A DNA stretch of 64,000 nucleotides, taken from the NCBI GenBank assembly GCA_964304625.1, contig OZ199838.1, positions 15,686,001 to 15,750,000 on the forward strand, written 5' to 3'. Under the pieces are notes generated by a model. The model did no database searches and was not told where the DNA came from. It saw only the letters and a list, made by a program, of their open reading frames with translations. This DNA comes from Kudoa neothunni. Taxonomy: Eukaryota; Cnidaria. The position numbers were made by a program, and so were the translations under genes. Numbering within the stretch: the stretch's first letter is position 1; every line of letters begins with the position of its first letter. Shown one piece after another: positions 12,148-24,900 of this stretch.

Positions 12148-13263
12148 ATGGAGGGTACGAAAGTGGTTGGTGTTGGGAAAAAGCAGAAGAAGGTTCCCAA
12201 AAGTAAAGCTCCAAAGAAAAGCAAGTTAGTTCAAAACGTAAATGATTGTTTGTATAATTCGGAGTCAATAATTCCACTTTATTGTCATAGATCGGAGATT
12301 GTTTTTTGGAGTTCAAACTTTTATGTGTTTTCTCTGTTGACAACATGAGAAACGCAAGGTTGAAGACCATTCGAGAAAACGATAAAAATTGCAGGTAGCT
12401 TTTTCATTCGCATTTAGCATGTAGCATACTTACGTGTCATGTTGCTTATGATATTTCTTCTCAAAAAATTTACCCGTATTATACACTCTAATGAACTAAT
12501 TATGAACGCTCTACTTTATCAACTACACATATAAACAATAGAATATTAAATTTATTGCATCATAACCAAAGAAAATAAATTTCAATGGGTTTGCTTTGAC
12601 TTAACACGCTCTGTAGATTCTTTATCGGTAACAACAAAGTAATGAGGATAGCTCTCAAAGATTACATGCCTGATGTGGAAAAATTCGATCAAGTTTATCT
12701 CATTTATCTCTAATATTTTCATTATATTTGATGATAGCAATTTAAAGGAGAGGTTGGCTTGCTGTTCACAAAATACACCCTTCCACAGCTCAACGAGTTA
12801 TTCTTAACAATAACAACTCAAAATTAAGTAAACCTATAGGAAACTAGAAGAATGGGTCTATCCAGAATTCGCTAGGGCGGGAAACCCCTCGGTTGAGGAC
12901 GTAACAATTCCAGAAGGTGAGTATTTAATCCAATCGCGCACGCGAAACAAATAATTTTTTGTGAAAGGTGAGATAGAAGGACTAACCCAATCAATGGAAT
13001 CTCAATTTCGATCACTAAATGTTCCTATTGTGGTGAAGGATGGGAGGTTGTATTTAGAGGAGGAATTTCATGTGTGTTCCACCGACGACACATTATCTTC
13101 GACGCAATGCGCAATCCTTGTAATTTAATCTCATGGGATTTCGAATGATTTTCACCATTAGAAAACATTCAATTTCAAAATGGCCGAGTTCAGAATCAAC
13201 CCGATAGCAATGTACAAATTTGACGAAAAGTCGGATCGGTTTGTGGAAATCGATCTAGCTTAG
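12148..13263 (+). CDS. MRTO4: MRTO4, ribosomal stalk assembly factor
   Basis: Exons 12148-12237, 12291-12394, 12617-12692, 12738-12796, 12840-12916, 12968-13119 and 13162-13263 join in phase to 219 residues (human 239). Key matches: VPKSKAPKKSK near the start, VFSVDNMRNARLKTIRE, RFFIGNNKVM, FKGEVGLLFT, ARAGNP, SMESQFRSLNVPIVVKDG, and near the end FKMAEFRINPIAMYKF. MRTO4/Mrt4 is a nucleolar paralogue of stalk protein P0; it occupies the P0 site on pre-60S particles and is later exchanged for P0. The acidic vertebrate tail is absent. The ATG at 12148 is chosen because it precedes the conserved PKSK motif in frame; an ATG at 12076 would add 24 unlikely residues. SF1 begins 86 bp downstream on the same strand. 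Confidence 0.93.
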
Positions 13264-13310
13264 TTTTGTTGTTATTAATTTTGTCACCGATTATTTCCGA
13301 GTATTTTAAT

Positions 13311-13317
13311 TGCGCGC
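13311..13317 (+). promoter_or_regulatory. TGCGCGC motif upstream of SF1
   Basis: TGCGCGC lies 33 nt before the SF1 ATG, in the 86-bp gap after MRTO4. The same heptamer occurs at 29095 before SMC3 and near 48934 before GRWD1. In such AT-rich DNA this spacing suggests a core-promoter or initiator-region element. The sequence continues CAGG, so it also contains an AG that could serve as a splice acceptor. Confidence 0.35.
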
Positions 13318-13349
13318 AGGTCTTATAAATTTAACGCTTTCGGCTCGCG

Positions 13350-15938
13350 ATGGGTTCATATAAAAGTCCTTCCAAACACGACAATTTCTCGGATGAGGAG
13401 CGTCATGGTGGTTATCACAGAGAGCGCAAGGAAAGAAGACGTAGGGATGATTCGCGCGATTATGAGCGTCGAAGACGTCGAGACCGGTCACATGAAAGAA
13501 GTAGGAGAAGACGACGTGACAGTTCCGATGATCGTCATCACAAAAGAGATAGGTCACCACGTAGGCGTAGTGATAAATTGCCACCTATAGTTCAAAGTGA
13601 AAGTTCCATTCCATCCCATGTGACTCCAATGCTTTCGGAGTCGATGTCTCCGGTGACACATACAACTCTTACAGCTTCCACTAGTTCGATCACAACAAAT
13701 GCATCTATTAGCACAGCTCCATTACAAGTAAAAAGAAGAAAAGCTAGCAGGTTTGCACCTGAAACAGACCGATTTTCTGTTCCAGGTATACCCGTCGCGA
13801 TTGCCGCCGAAATGGATGAGAAACAAAGAAAGTTATATTTGAGTAAGTTGATGTGTGGTTGATAATATTTGAAAATCGGCATTTGTTTGTTGTAGCTCAA
13901 TTGAGAATAGAAGAAATAGGGTTGAAATTGCGTACGGGCAATCTCGGTTTGAATGACCCCTACTTCGAACGGTAACTCACATTGTGAAGATTACTCCATA
14001 ATTGTAATAATTAGTTCACCTTCGCCGGAACCAATTTATAATTCAATGGGTGTTCGACAAAATACTCGTGAATTACGCGTTCGACAAAAGTTAGAAGATG
14101 AACGACACAAACTTATCAACGAAGCCAAAGAGCTCAATCCAGATTACAAACCTCCACTAGACTATAGGTGATATGTAATTTTAGGCGGGCCAATTTTAAT
14201 CTCGTTCATCATTTAGACCAACATCTAACAAAATTATCGATAAGGTCATGATTCCTCAAGATGTACATCCATCTATCAATTTTATCGGTTTACTGATCGG
14301 TCCTAGAGGAAACACGTTGAAGCGGCTTGAATCCGAATCCAATACCAAAATTATTATTCGCGGCAAGGGTTCTTTGAAAGAAGGCAAACTTCGTACACAG
14401 CCGTTGCCAGGTGAAGATGAGCCATTACATGCGCTTGTAACCGCCAACAATCCTGAGGATTTACGTAAAGGCATGGCATTGGTAAGGATTAATTTGGATT
14501 TTCCTCATTGTACACCCTTTCAATGTAGATTCAAAGCATTATTGATGATGGTCTGGCCAATCCAGATGGAGATAATGAATTGCGTCGAATGCAATTAAGA
14601 GAACTTGCTCAATTAAATGGAACATTAATTGCATCTGAAGTTTCTAGGTTGATTGTGCTTTGTGTTACGTTGTACATTAATGTTGTATAGGTGTAAGAAT
14701 TGTGGTTCGTCTGACCATCGTCATTGGGAGTGTCCGCAGGCTAAAAACATTACCAACATCACCGTTTGTGAGAAATGTGGCGGTGGTGGTCACATTGCTT
14801 CAGATTGTATTTATGATGGGTATCTATTAATTCATTGTTTTAGTTGGGTTGCGCCATTTGATGTAATAATTTGTAACTGTCTCATTTGATGATTGATGAA
14901 ATTTTAACCTTAATCGTATTTGTACATTAAGCACCGTTGTTAGGAATAAAATTTTAATGTTGTGTGAACACTCACCGCAGACCTGAGTTCAAATTGTTCC
15001 CTTGCGTTTGCGTCAATGTAGAATCAAAAACTATGTTTGTGATGTACGATTGTGATTATTGTTTGATTCGTTAACAGATTTGGAATCGGTCGTAAATTTA
15101 ATTTCATACGTCAAATTTAAACTTTAGAACTTTTCGCTGTTAGGGTTTAAAGGCTACTGCACGCACTGCGTCATGTAATTCCGTCTGTCTAGTTTTAGTG
15201 ATAGTTTAGCAGTGTTGTTGGTTGATTAATTAATTATTCTAACCTAGGGTTTTAGCTTGGCAACTTATTTGAATTTGATCCAGTAATATGTGCTTATTAA
15301 ATTGTTTTAGTGAACGAGCTCAAACTGCAGAAGAAAAATCCAAACTGGATTCCGCATACAAAGAACTAATGACTGAATTAGGAGTTAAAAATGAAAGCGT
15401 CGGAGGCTCTGGTAATGGTGCTTTTGGTGGTGAATCCGATGGAAAGAATATTCCATCTATCCTTGCATTGGTATGGTTTTCGTTGCTAGGAATTGTTCTG
15501 TGATAATTTGATTGTTAGCCTAAAGTGGTGGTTTCTCAACTTCCCTGGGCAAATGCCGCGGGTGGTTTTCTTGGAACAAACCTTTCTGGACCTCAACTTT
15601 CGCTTCCTTCCACCACTATGCCATCTATGCACAGTTCTATTCAGTCCATGCCATCTATGCATTACGGTGTGCCCTCCGCTGCTGCTATGGGATACCAATC
15701 CATGCAACCCGCCCACATGAGTTCCTTCGCTCCTGCGCCATTGGCAGAAGCATTTGGGTTGCCACAACCTACTGCCTACCCTCAAGTGCCTCCTCTATGG
15801 CCTAACATGAACCTATCCGATGCCACCACTAACAGCGGTATACCTGTTTCCGAGCTCCCCAGTGGTTCCACGAATGATGCTGTACCCTTTACCCAGGCAG
15901 ATAATAATCAAAACAATGAGGAGGCCTCAAACAACTAG
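13350..15938 (+). CDS. SF1: Splicing factor 1 / branchpoint-binding protein
   Basis: Exons 13350-13842, 13896-13971, 14015-14167, 14217-14481, 14529-14647, 14691-14819, 15311-15470 and 15519-15938 join in phase to 604 residues. Domains: Arg-rich N-terminus with RS-like character (about 20-75); U2AF-ligand motif KRRKASRF (128-135); helix-hairpin region and RSPSPEPIYN; KH-QUA2 with GPRG loop (269-272) and KGSLKEGK; two CCHC zinc knuckles (C370/C373/H378/C383 and C395/C398/H403/C408); a Met-, Pro- and Ser-rich tail. SF1 recognises the branchpoint sequence and partners U2AF in early spliceosome assembly. Oddities: the tryptophan expected in the ligand motif is Phe135, and there are two zinc knuckles where human SF1 has one. 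Intron 6 (14820-15310) is 491 nt; the others are 43-53 nt. Confidence 0.95.
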
Positions 15939-18649
15939 ATTCTTATAAATTTTCTGATAATTTCAGAGCTATGTGTTAATAATTGGAAGAATTGTGTTTT
16001 TGTTTGTCTGCGTTAATCCTCCTTTTATTATTTGATGATCGATACAGTAACAAGTAGCGCTTGGTTATTTAGAAATAGTATCGAACATTCAAAATATACG
16101 AATTAACCATAGATATAAATCGCGATATAAGAGTAAAATAATACATCGACAAATATAATTATCGATAACTCGAAGAAAACGTGTAGATTATTAAATAATA
16201 GGAAAAATTAGGGACTAAGCGTGACTCTAAATCAGTCACCATATTGAACACAATTGAACAAAATTTAATACATTTGTATCAATAAAATCAAAAATATTCG
16301 CAGATTTTATTTCAAGTGATTAAGATTTTATCGCAAAACTCATAAAAAAATTCAAACTACTCGATATAAGAGTGAATGAATTGATTGAACTTTCGAGAAT
16401 GAGAACTATAAAGCTGCTCAGAGAGTACAATATAATAGGAAAATAAATTAGCCAATGGAGTAAAAAACGACAATCCTATAACTGTCGGTCGAGGATAGTT
16501 CCATGAGTTTGCTTCGAGAGTTAATCTTAAAATGAACAAATTAAATAGAAAATCTAAAAGAAATAAACAAATTATTACAGATCAATCACACTGAAATGTT
16601 AGAACACATTACAAAGTTAACTTTTTCTTCTTGTAAAATAAAATAAACTTCGTTTAAACCAAGAGAAATAGCAAATTTCTTGTTGAAAAAATAATTCTGT
16701 CTTAAACTACCTAATTTATTTTAAAAACAACTCGATGAATAATCAACAAATTATTACGAAAATTTTTTATACTCTCTATTAAAGTTGTTATTATTATTAT
16801 TATTATTGCAAACAGAGAATGAATTAAAAGATCAGAAAAAGTGATCACGCATCCAGCAAATTTTCACTTATGCGCGCGTGCGTGTGCTCATGCGCTAAAT
16901 AAGCATGGATATTGAGTAGTGCGGGGCTATTACGCACTCGATTCTTGGTTCCAATAAATTGCGTAATATCCCAACACAACTGTAATCGCTTAATCTATTT
17001 ACTATAGTGTTTTTAAATGATTTAGTCAAATGAAAATAATTAGATATTTTATGTTAATTGGATGACTGTATTATCTGTAATTATTATAGACAGAGGTTGT
17101 TTAAACGATAAATAATATTCAGATGTTAATAGTCTGAAATAAAAAAATGATGTTGTGCGCGCGTGCTATTTAGGATTAAATTTTACGGTGATAATAGCCC
17201 TTACTTTTAAAAAATATAATCATTCTTTGTAATTTTAACACTACTCGTTGCTCTTATATACCCGCATGCGCGCACATTGTGGCCTAATACTAATAGCGCC
17301 ATGCCAAGATGAACACTGTAAATATATCATGTTTATGTTAAACTATCGCATCTAATATGCAATAAAAATATGTAAAAACGCGCAATATTTTGTAATCTTA
17401 AAAAAATTCTTCATGGAAAAACGTAATCTGGTCGAAACTTGCTAAATAAATTTTTGTATATACATTCGTTTTTTTGGTTTTGCGTAGTAAATTGGACCCG
17501 CGAAGTTACCGAGCCATATGGAGAAATTTCATATCGATTTTTTTACTCATAAACAATTTTACATATATTTAGTAACAATATTAAAATTATTACTCAGCGA
17601 TATCTAAATTTGTAAATGTTTATAAAATTCAAGAGATAATGGTAACTACGCAATATCGAGGTACGACTGTAGTCATCTAGATATGTATTAATTTATTTCC
17701 ATCTGATTTCTAAAAAAATCGCTAATTTTTTAAGCTAATAATATTTTCTATTATATAGATTCTGTTAAAAAATTAAAAATTTGTATTATTTAAGATAATA
17801 AATATTGGCATAGTTTGACTAAAATGTAATTTACTGTAGTACAAACAACGAACGTAGTCATAGAAAACATTATTTTCAAGAGGAAAAAAGTTTTATAATT
17901 TTTAATTCCATATGATTATATATTTCAATATAAAATTCGTTTGTACCAAAGATAAAAAATTTTGAATAACCAAGCGAAGGTGAGATTTCGCGCTAATTAC
18001 CCATATACTAAGCCATAGTGAATTCTCGTACACGCACATATATTTTCCACGCATCAAATTGTTAAGCTCTGATTTATTCAAAAATAAATATTTAATATGT
18101 ATTTTAATCGATTTATTCCGATATAGAAAATTAATGAATAACTTCTAATTGATTCAATGAAATATCCGTAATTAGTATCCACGCCATTTTATTAATGGGG
18201 AACGTAGTTCTAGTAATTAACTAATCATATACAATGAGTTATAGGTGATTTTAAGTTAAATATTTAATTAACGTATTCATCCAATCAAGATTAAGTTATT
18301 CTCAAATATAAAAACCTATTGATAAAAAATTTCATTTATTAATTCCGTTATAATTAGCTAACTCGAAGAACATAAGAATCAATTATCGTGTTTGAATAGA
18401 ATTCAATAGAATAAAGCCTAACAAAATTGTAAATAATAAGTAACGCTCATCTAATTATACCAAGTCAATTATGCGTATTACTGACTATGGAAAAACACCG
18501 CTAACAATTGAAACACACAAATTATAAACAATAAGCAATTATATAGTTATGAGAATAGATTAAAAATAAGTGAAACCAACAACTGAACAAACAACAAACT
18601 GAACTTACATAAGAGAGAAAATATAGGTGAAGCCATATCGTTATTGCCC
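15939..18649. other. Intergenic between SF1 and ELAV-like gene, no gene seen
   Basis: This 2.7-kb AT-rich stretch separates the convergent 3' ends of SF1 and the ELAV-like gene. I see short GCGCGC-containing alternating purine-pyrimidine tracts near 16870, 17156 and 17268 and an ATT repeat near 16786-16805, but no coding exon. Frames are short and of low complexity. Confidence 0.45.
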
Positions 18650-20233
18650 TCAGAGAACAAGAGCCGATATAGGTTTGTATTGAGAAAGAATTAGCCCATT
18701 GAGATGGGAAGCAGCATTAATCATATCAACTTTGTATTTCATTTCAACGGTGCTGAAGCAAACCTGCTCCTCGAGGAAAACTTTGACATCCTTGATGGGT
18801 CCGAATTTGGTGCACAACTTGTAAACCGAGAGCTCGGTGTAATCGAAAGGAAGATTGATAAGAATTAGCAGATTAGTGTTTGGAGTGGGATTGGGAAAAG
18901 TATCTTGATTGAAGGCTGTTAATGGGGAGAGATGAGTGTTAAATTTGAGACTTCGTTCATTGGCGCAATGATTGCAATTGAAGGAGTTACAATAGTTCGT
19001 TTGGCCACGTCCAGCTGCAACACCGCCACAAAATGCTTTGGTTAGTTCGTCGGTTTCTGTGTGAACGCAAGTGGGATTAATTATCTCAGCTGAATGTAGA
19101 TTTGAACGACTATTGTTGTGATTTGAATTCACAAGACGTTGTGGATGACTATACATAGAGGCTATCTAAATAGTACCACCAATTAAACAAGTTAGTTCAC
19201 ATGAGCTAGCCCAATGCAACTATAAATAACTAATGATTATCTACAGTAGAAGGAATGCTGCTATAATTGCTTGTGATTTGAGATAGAATGTTATTGTGAC
19301 ACGCAAGTGATTCGGGAAGAATGTAGGGGGTTTGTGTTAGTCGATAATCCATATAATCTGGTGGGTTTGGTGTTCTTGCGAACTTGACAGTAATAGGACC
19401 AGTAGCGTCTAAATAACATTTATATGGCGTAAAAGAGATTCTTCCTCCCCCTATAATAACAAAATCTACCTGGGAAAACATGTCTCGAAGGAATTTTTCC
19501 ATGAATCGCTTGCATAGCACGATGTGCCTCATGATTGGTATCGAAACGAACAAACCCAAAATGATAATCGGCGGTTTTTTGTAAAGGTTTAATAACACGA
19601 CAACTTATAATTTCACCATAATCTTGAAAGAGTAGCTTGAGTTGGTCTTCTGTACAATTAGCAGGTAGACCACCCACATAGAGATTGGCATCTTTTATTT
19701 CCGGTCTACTAGGTCGTGCCACACTGACTTTGATTTTTTTATTCTCTATACTCAATCCATTAAGTTCTTCAATGGCTTTACTAGAACCACATACAAAAAT
19801 ATATTCAACACCCCAACAAAGAATACTTGGCTGATTCCACATTGTGATACTTGACAAAAGCATAGCCCAAACTTTGTTTGAGATCTTTATTGCGAATAAG
19901 TTTACAACTTTCCACATCACCGTACATTGAAAACAGTTTATGGATGTCCATTTCGACCATGTTTTGTGGTAGATAATTGACGATTAGATTTCTCCCACTG
20001 TACGACTTGACAGACGCTGCTGTGGAACCGGAATTGTTATGATATTGTTCGTTGGTAATATTTTTGTAGTCAGTTTCACATCCGGTATCGTTTGAAGCTT
20101 TTGATCTATCGGGTGAAGTCACGGAACAATGAGTATTTGATAACGAAGTGGACTTTATGTTGCAAAAAGTTTCAATCGGCTGTTGTGTGAGTGACATATC
20201 CATGTGTGTAATACAGTTAATATCTAAGTGCAA
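18650..20233 (-). CDS. ELAV/Hu-like RNA-binding protein with degenerate third RRM
   Basis: Minus-strand exons 20233-19827, 19780-19470, 19408-19245 and 19165-18650 join in phase to 465 residues. RRM1 (about 81-155) has RNP2 LIVNYL and RNP1 LGYAFVKY, preceded by the ELAV-type NYLPQNM. RRM2 (about 167-245) has LYVGGL and FGFVRF. The linker VARPSRPEIKDANLYV is diagnostic for ELAV/Hu (compare YARPSS..I.DANLYV), as is GPITVKFA after RRM2. The third RRM (about 391-465) keeps only the outline: RNP2-like LLILINL, with RNP1 reduced to EEQVCFSTVEM and no aromatic pair. The hinge is long and Asn/Pro/His-rich. ELAV-like proteins bind U-rich RNA and control splicing and mRNA stability, often in neurons. 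Which paralogue this is cannot be settled here. Confidence 0.85.
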
Positions 20234-21929
20234 GAGGTTGTTATTAAGGAAAGGTTATACACCCAAGGTAATATACTTTAAGTACAGAGTTTTGAAATAA
20301 AATACAACTAATTGGCGCAAGCTTGATAATTTATTAAATAGGCTCGCATCAATTATCTTAATTGGCGTGATTGTTCGAATAAATGCGTTAGTTAACTAAA
20401 AAATAGTGATTTGTTTGAGTAATTGTTTAATATTTGTATAGTTGAAATAAAGCGCCATAAGTTTACACTTACTAGCAATTACAAAGCTGATTGGCTGTCT
20501 TTATACGAAAACAAACAATTAGGATCCTATTATTTGGTAAACAAAAGCTTAATTGCCCAAAGAACCAAAGAAATATATTGTGTGAATATGATAGGCGCCA
20601 ACATAAAAATCACCAAGGTAGTTGTAAAAATAATTTACGACTTTCAAAAAAACATTGTTTAAAATTTAATCCAATAATAACTAAAACAGTTTAATTTCTA
20701 TATGAGTGGAAAATAAATAGAAAATTGAATGGAGCGTCCTTTGAAACAAGTAACAATAGAAACACGCACCTAGGTAAATCGACAATAAAATTTGAAGCTC
20801 TAGTGCTAACCAGGTTGAACGCTTGTTACGGATCTAAGTTTTGAATTGAAGTTAGCTACTCACCGAAACCGGAAGTAGAAATAAACCTCAAAAACCCCTC
20901 TCATAGCTGTTACGTGTTATCAAGAAAAATTCCACTTGAAAAGGTAATCTTTGTGTTATTTTTTGGTGTGTATATCGTTTGATTTAAAAATATAATGCAT
21001 TTTGATATTTTCTCGTGAGTATATACACATTTAAACCCACTTTAATACGAAGGCATGTTGTATTGTATTATTTGGTTATTAAGAATGCTAGGTTGTAGGT
21101 AAAATGGTAACTAGTAGTAATGTGCTGTTGGTATACATTGACATTCATGGGTGATGGAGGGTAAACTGTGACAAATGCGGAGAATACCTTAACAATTTAG
21201 AGCTTATGATCAACTATGTAAACACGTTATAAAAAATAATAGTCACACTCCTATCTCGTCTATTCCAAAGGTGGACGCAACTAAACACACCAATGGTAAA
21301 TACCGCCGACATAACACACATACTACGTTACTAATAGTGATTGCCGCTACCAGTTTATTTATTTTGAGTCACAAAGATTTCAGTGTTGTCCGAAGCTGGA
21401 AGTAATATTAATTTTGGCGTTGATTCGAGCATTTCGTTATGGCAAAACAGTATTATCTTTCATTTACTGATAGAATGCTTTGCTGTCTACTAATACACTG
21501 TTTCACAAAGCATCCCATTTAGTATGTTAGATAAACTGTGTGTGTGTGTATCATTGAGAATTTAAAGATAACACCGAGAACACACACATATACACGTTAT
21601 TAATACTACTTTATAAGATTAAACTAAGTTATCTTTAATTGGGCATATCAATTTTTTACGGTTGAATAATATTGTGTTTGTATTGTTTCAATGTGTATTA
21701 ATTTTAATGACTTGCTTAAATTTTCCAAAAATCTAAACCCTTAAGTTATCATTTTCATTGTGTTGTTAATTTTTGTTAATTATTGACTTTGCCTTATGTA
21801 ATTGTCCAATATTGCCAATGGTTTATTGATTCTAATAGACGAAACAAGATTTAAACTCTCATAGAAACAAAAGTGCTTTATTGTGTAGTATCATTTTAAA
21901 TTTTGACACTAACTTCCTACACTACTATA
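20234..21929. other. Intergenic between divergent ELAV-like and RFX genes
   Basis: Presumed promoter and 5' untranslated region of both divergent genes. Short GT-rich tracts occur near 21537-21552. Two overlapping frames at 20423-20694 are low-complexity, Lys/Asn-rich and have no splice context, so I do not call them. Confidence 0.4.
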
Positions 21930-24900
21930 ATGGATAACAACAATAATCTTAATACCAATGATATCACAAACAATAAAGTCAATATCGAATGTAACAATAC
22001 AACAAAAATACTCATAGTAAAACTTTGTGAAAAATTATCCTTAGTGAATCAATCAGCGATGATTGATGACAGTGCTGCTGCTGCTGCCGCCGCCGCCGCC
22101 GCTATGGCCAATGCTGTACAGCCACTTAATAGTTATTGCAAGTAAATGATTAAAACATTTCTATAGAGATGAAATTTATTATTAATTGTTGCTGCCGTTC
22201 CCAATTTAATATAACAACTTCTAACACATTATCAATTAACTAATTAAAAAATTATTGTGCATCCTCTGTTAAACAATTAAATGTCTATTAGTATTCATAA
22301 TAGCTTTATTAATTTTAAATTTTTTAGTATGGTGAACGTTCAAGGAGATCCACCAAATAACAGCGATTTCTTCAGTTACTACTTCAACACACATCCTACC
22401 GGAGTTGCCAACAATTCGAACAATCAACCAACCAACAATAATCCACAAACAGCATCAACCATTCTACAACAACAGCAGCAGCAACAACCAGTCTACCTAG
22501 ATGATCAGTCAGCCTCACTTCATGAACTACAACATGTATCAAACAATATCCAAGCAATGCATCCAAATCTCCCTCAACAAATCCACAACTCTCGATATAT
22601 TTATATGGATCCTACAAATGATCGTCAACAACAACCACATCAAATGTCAGCCCATAATTTAGCTGCTGTTAATGGTAGCAAAGTGGACCATCCTTCGTTC
22701 ATTCAATCACAATACGGTGGTGTCGTACCCAACAACACTAACAACCCAAACGTCTATGATTCATCAAGGGCAAATTCAAGGGACAGCCAACTACGTATGG
22801 GGGCTTACTTGGATCAACAAGGCGCATACCTTCCCAATTCTGGTGTACAACAATCCACATCTCCCACAAACATCCTAGGTAACAATGGCTCTCATGGTAA
22901 CAACTCAATGATGCAAAATTTTTCTGGATACGTAGTCGCCTATCCTAATGCTCAGAGTGTACAAATCGGTCAAGTTCCCGGCGTGTATTCGAAAGCATCA
23001 CCAGCTACTGTAACAACTCCCTCGCCTATTTAATTAACTTCCTAAATGGTAAACTTGACGATACTGTATACTGTAGGTTTTGTGGCTGTTGGAAAACTAT
23101 GAATCGGCTGAAGGTGTCAGTCTTCCTAGGTGCTTGCTCTACGCCCACTACATCTATCATTGCAAACAGAGTGACGCCAATCCGGTCAATTCGGCTAGCT
23201 TTGGTAAACTCATTCGATCATTGTTTCCAAATTTAAAGACAAGACGTCTTGGCACTAGGTAATATTGCTTTGGTATTTATTTGTGTACAAAGTGACATAT
23301 CACAGGGGCAAGTCCAAATATCATTATTATGGTATCAGAATCAGAGACAATTCTGTGTTGCACAGTTTTGGAAGAAGTGAAGATGAAGTGATTGATTTCC
23401 TTACAGTGTAAATTATTTTTGAGCAATCAAGTGATTCATAGACTTGAATTATTGTGTAGTGAGAATGAACCATTCCTCAGAAAAATACTTCCTCAACATC
23501 CTTCGCTGCTTAAGTCTATGAGCCAAAGTGGTAGCGACCTCTCCATCAACTCGGACCTATCAATAACAACACATAGCACCATGTGTAACACTCTCCACTC
23601 TAACGACAGTTCAGCTGGCCATACACCACCAGGCTCCAGAGCCAATCAGTCGATTGGTTTAGATGGAAGACGTCGTCCTTCAGGCCAACTAGATGATGAT
23701 GAGTCTGTCATTAGTATTTCATTAAGATGTGGCCTAGATAACTCAGCTCAAGATCGTGACAGCAACTCCATTAATAGTAGCGTTGGTGAACCTGATTCCG
23801 CAAACCTACCAGTGGCTTCCTGCTATTTCAACATCGACAAATTCTACAAATACTTCCCCGAAGAAGCAAGGTCTTCCAATTCCACCCTGGCTTACACACA
23901 AGACTATCCAACACTCAAATCATACGAAATCGATATCGATCCTTTGGGCGAACAAGAATATGACGACTTTGAGTTGTTCACTCCTGATGATGACCAACCT
24001 GGAACCTCTCTTAAAACCAACCCCGTTTGCCGTCTGAAACATTTCCTTAAATACTTGGCATCAAGATTATTGCCACTAGTTCCTCCACTTGACACCGCTG
24101 TTTTCCTACAGCAAAGTGCTGACAATCTAAAACGCCTCCTCGATCTGTTCGACAATGACTCTAATACTGAAGAAGAATCCCAAGCAATTCTTTCCATCTT
24201 CCTCTGCGATGATATCATCGAACTCAACAAAGATCTCGATCTTTTAGTGTATCAATTTCTTGTTCATCGTTTGTTCCCCAAGATATTCACTTATTACCCA
24301 AGTAGATATCTCTAATTTTCTCTCATCACACTTCTTTCCCCGTTCTAGGTCATTACATTTGCTGTGTCAGAGCGTTCGCTAGGAGACTGGAAGAGATCGT
24401 ACTCGAAAATTGTCATAGACTGCCAGAAAAGTTCAAGCTGTCAAAAGTACATTAGTTTTTGTCAGCTACTTATTCAGTTAACATCATATTCACCTATTTT
24501 GTACACGAAAAAGAGAATAAACAATTGATTAATGAGATCTAATTATTATAATTATCCATTAAATATGTTGATAAGATTAAGCAACCAGTTAGGACTAATT
24601 TTACATAAACAAGTCCTGCATAAACGACTTGTTTTCGTACGTTAATCTGCAAAAATCTAATTTTTGTTTGTAATTAGATTCAAAATGTCAAAGCTTTCGG
24701 CTGTATAATTCGTCATTACACCTGTCTTTCCCATATCTATACTGGGGCCGCTAATTGTATTCAAAGCGATAAACAATTAAAACTCTCCGTGGAAGTTACA
24801 AGACTTGATGTGGAAGAGCTTATCCAACTAAATGATGTGGCATTCCCGGGGTGCACCAATAAAAGCCTGTACACTGACGCCGTGAACCGACTGGTTGCAT

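Noticed and set aside
12095-12370. Minus-strand 91-codon frame
   Set aside because: It lies antisense over MRTO4 exons 1 and 2, whose identity is certain.
20423-20694. Two overlapping open frames between ELAV-like and RFX genes
   Set aside because: Lys/Asn/Ile-rich translations, no family resemblance, no splice signals and mutual overlap suggest chance frames.
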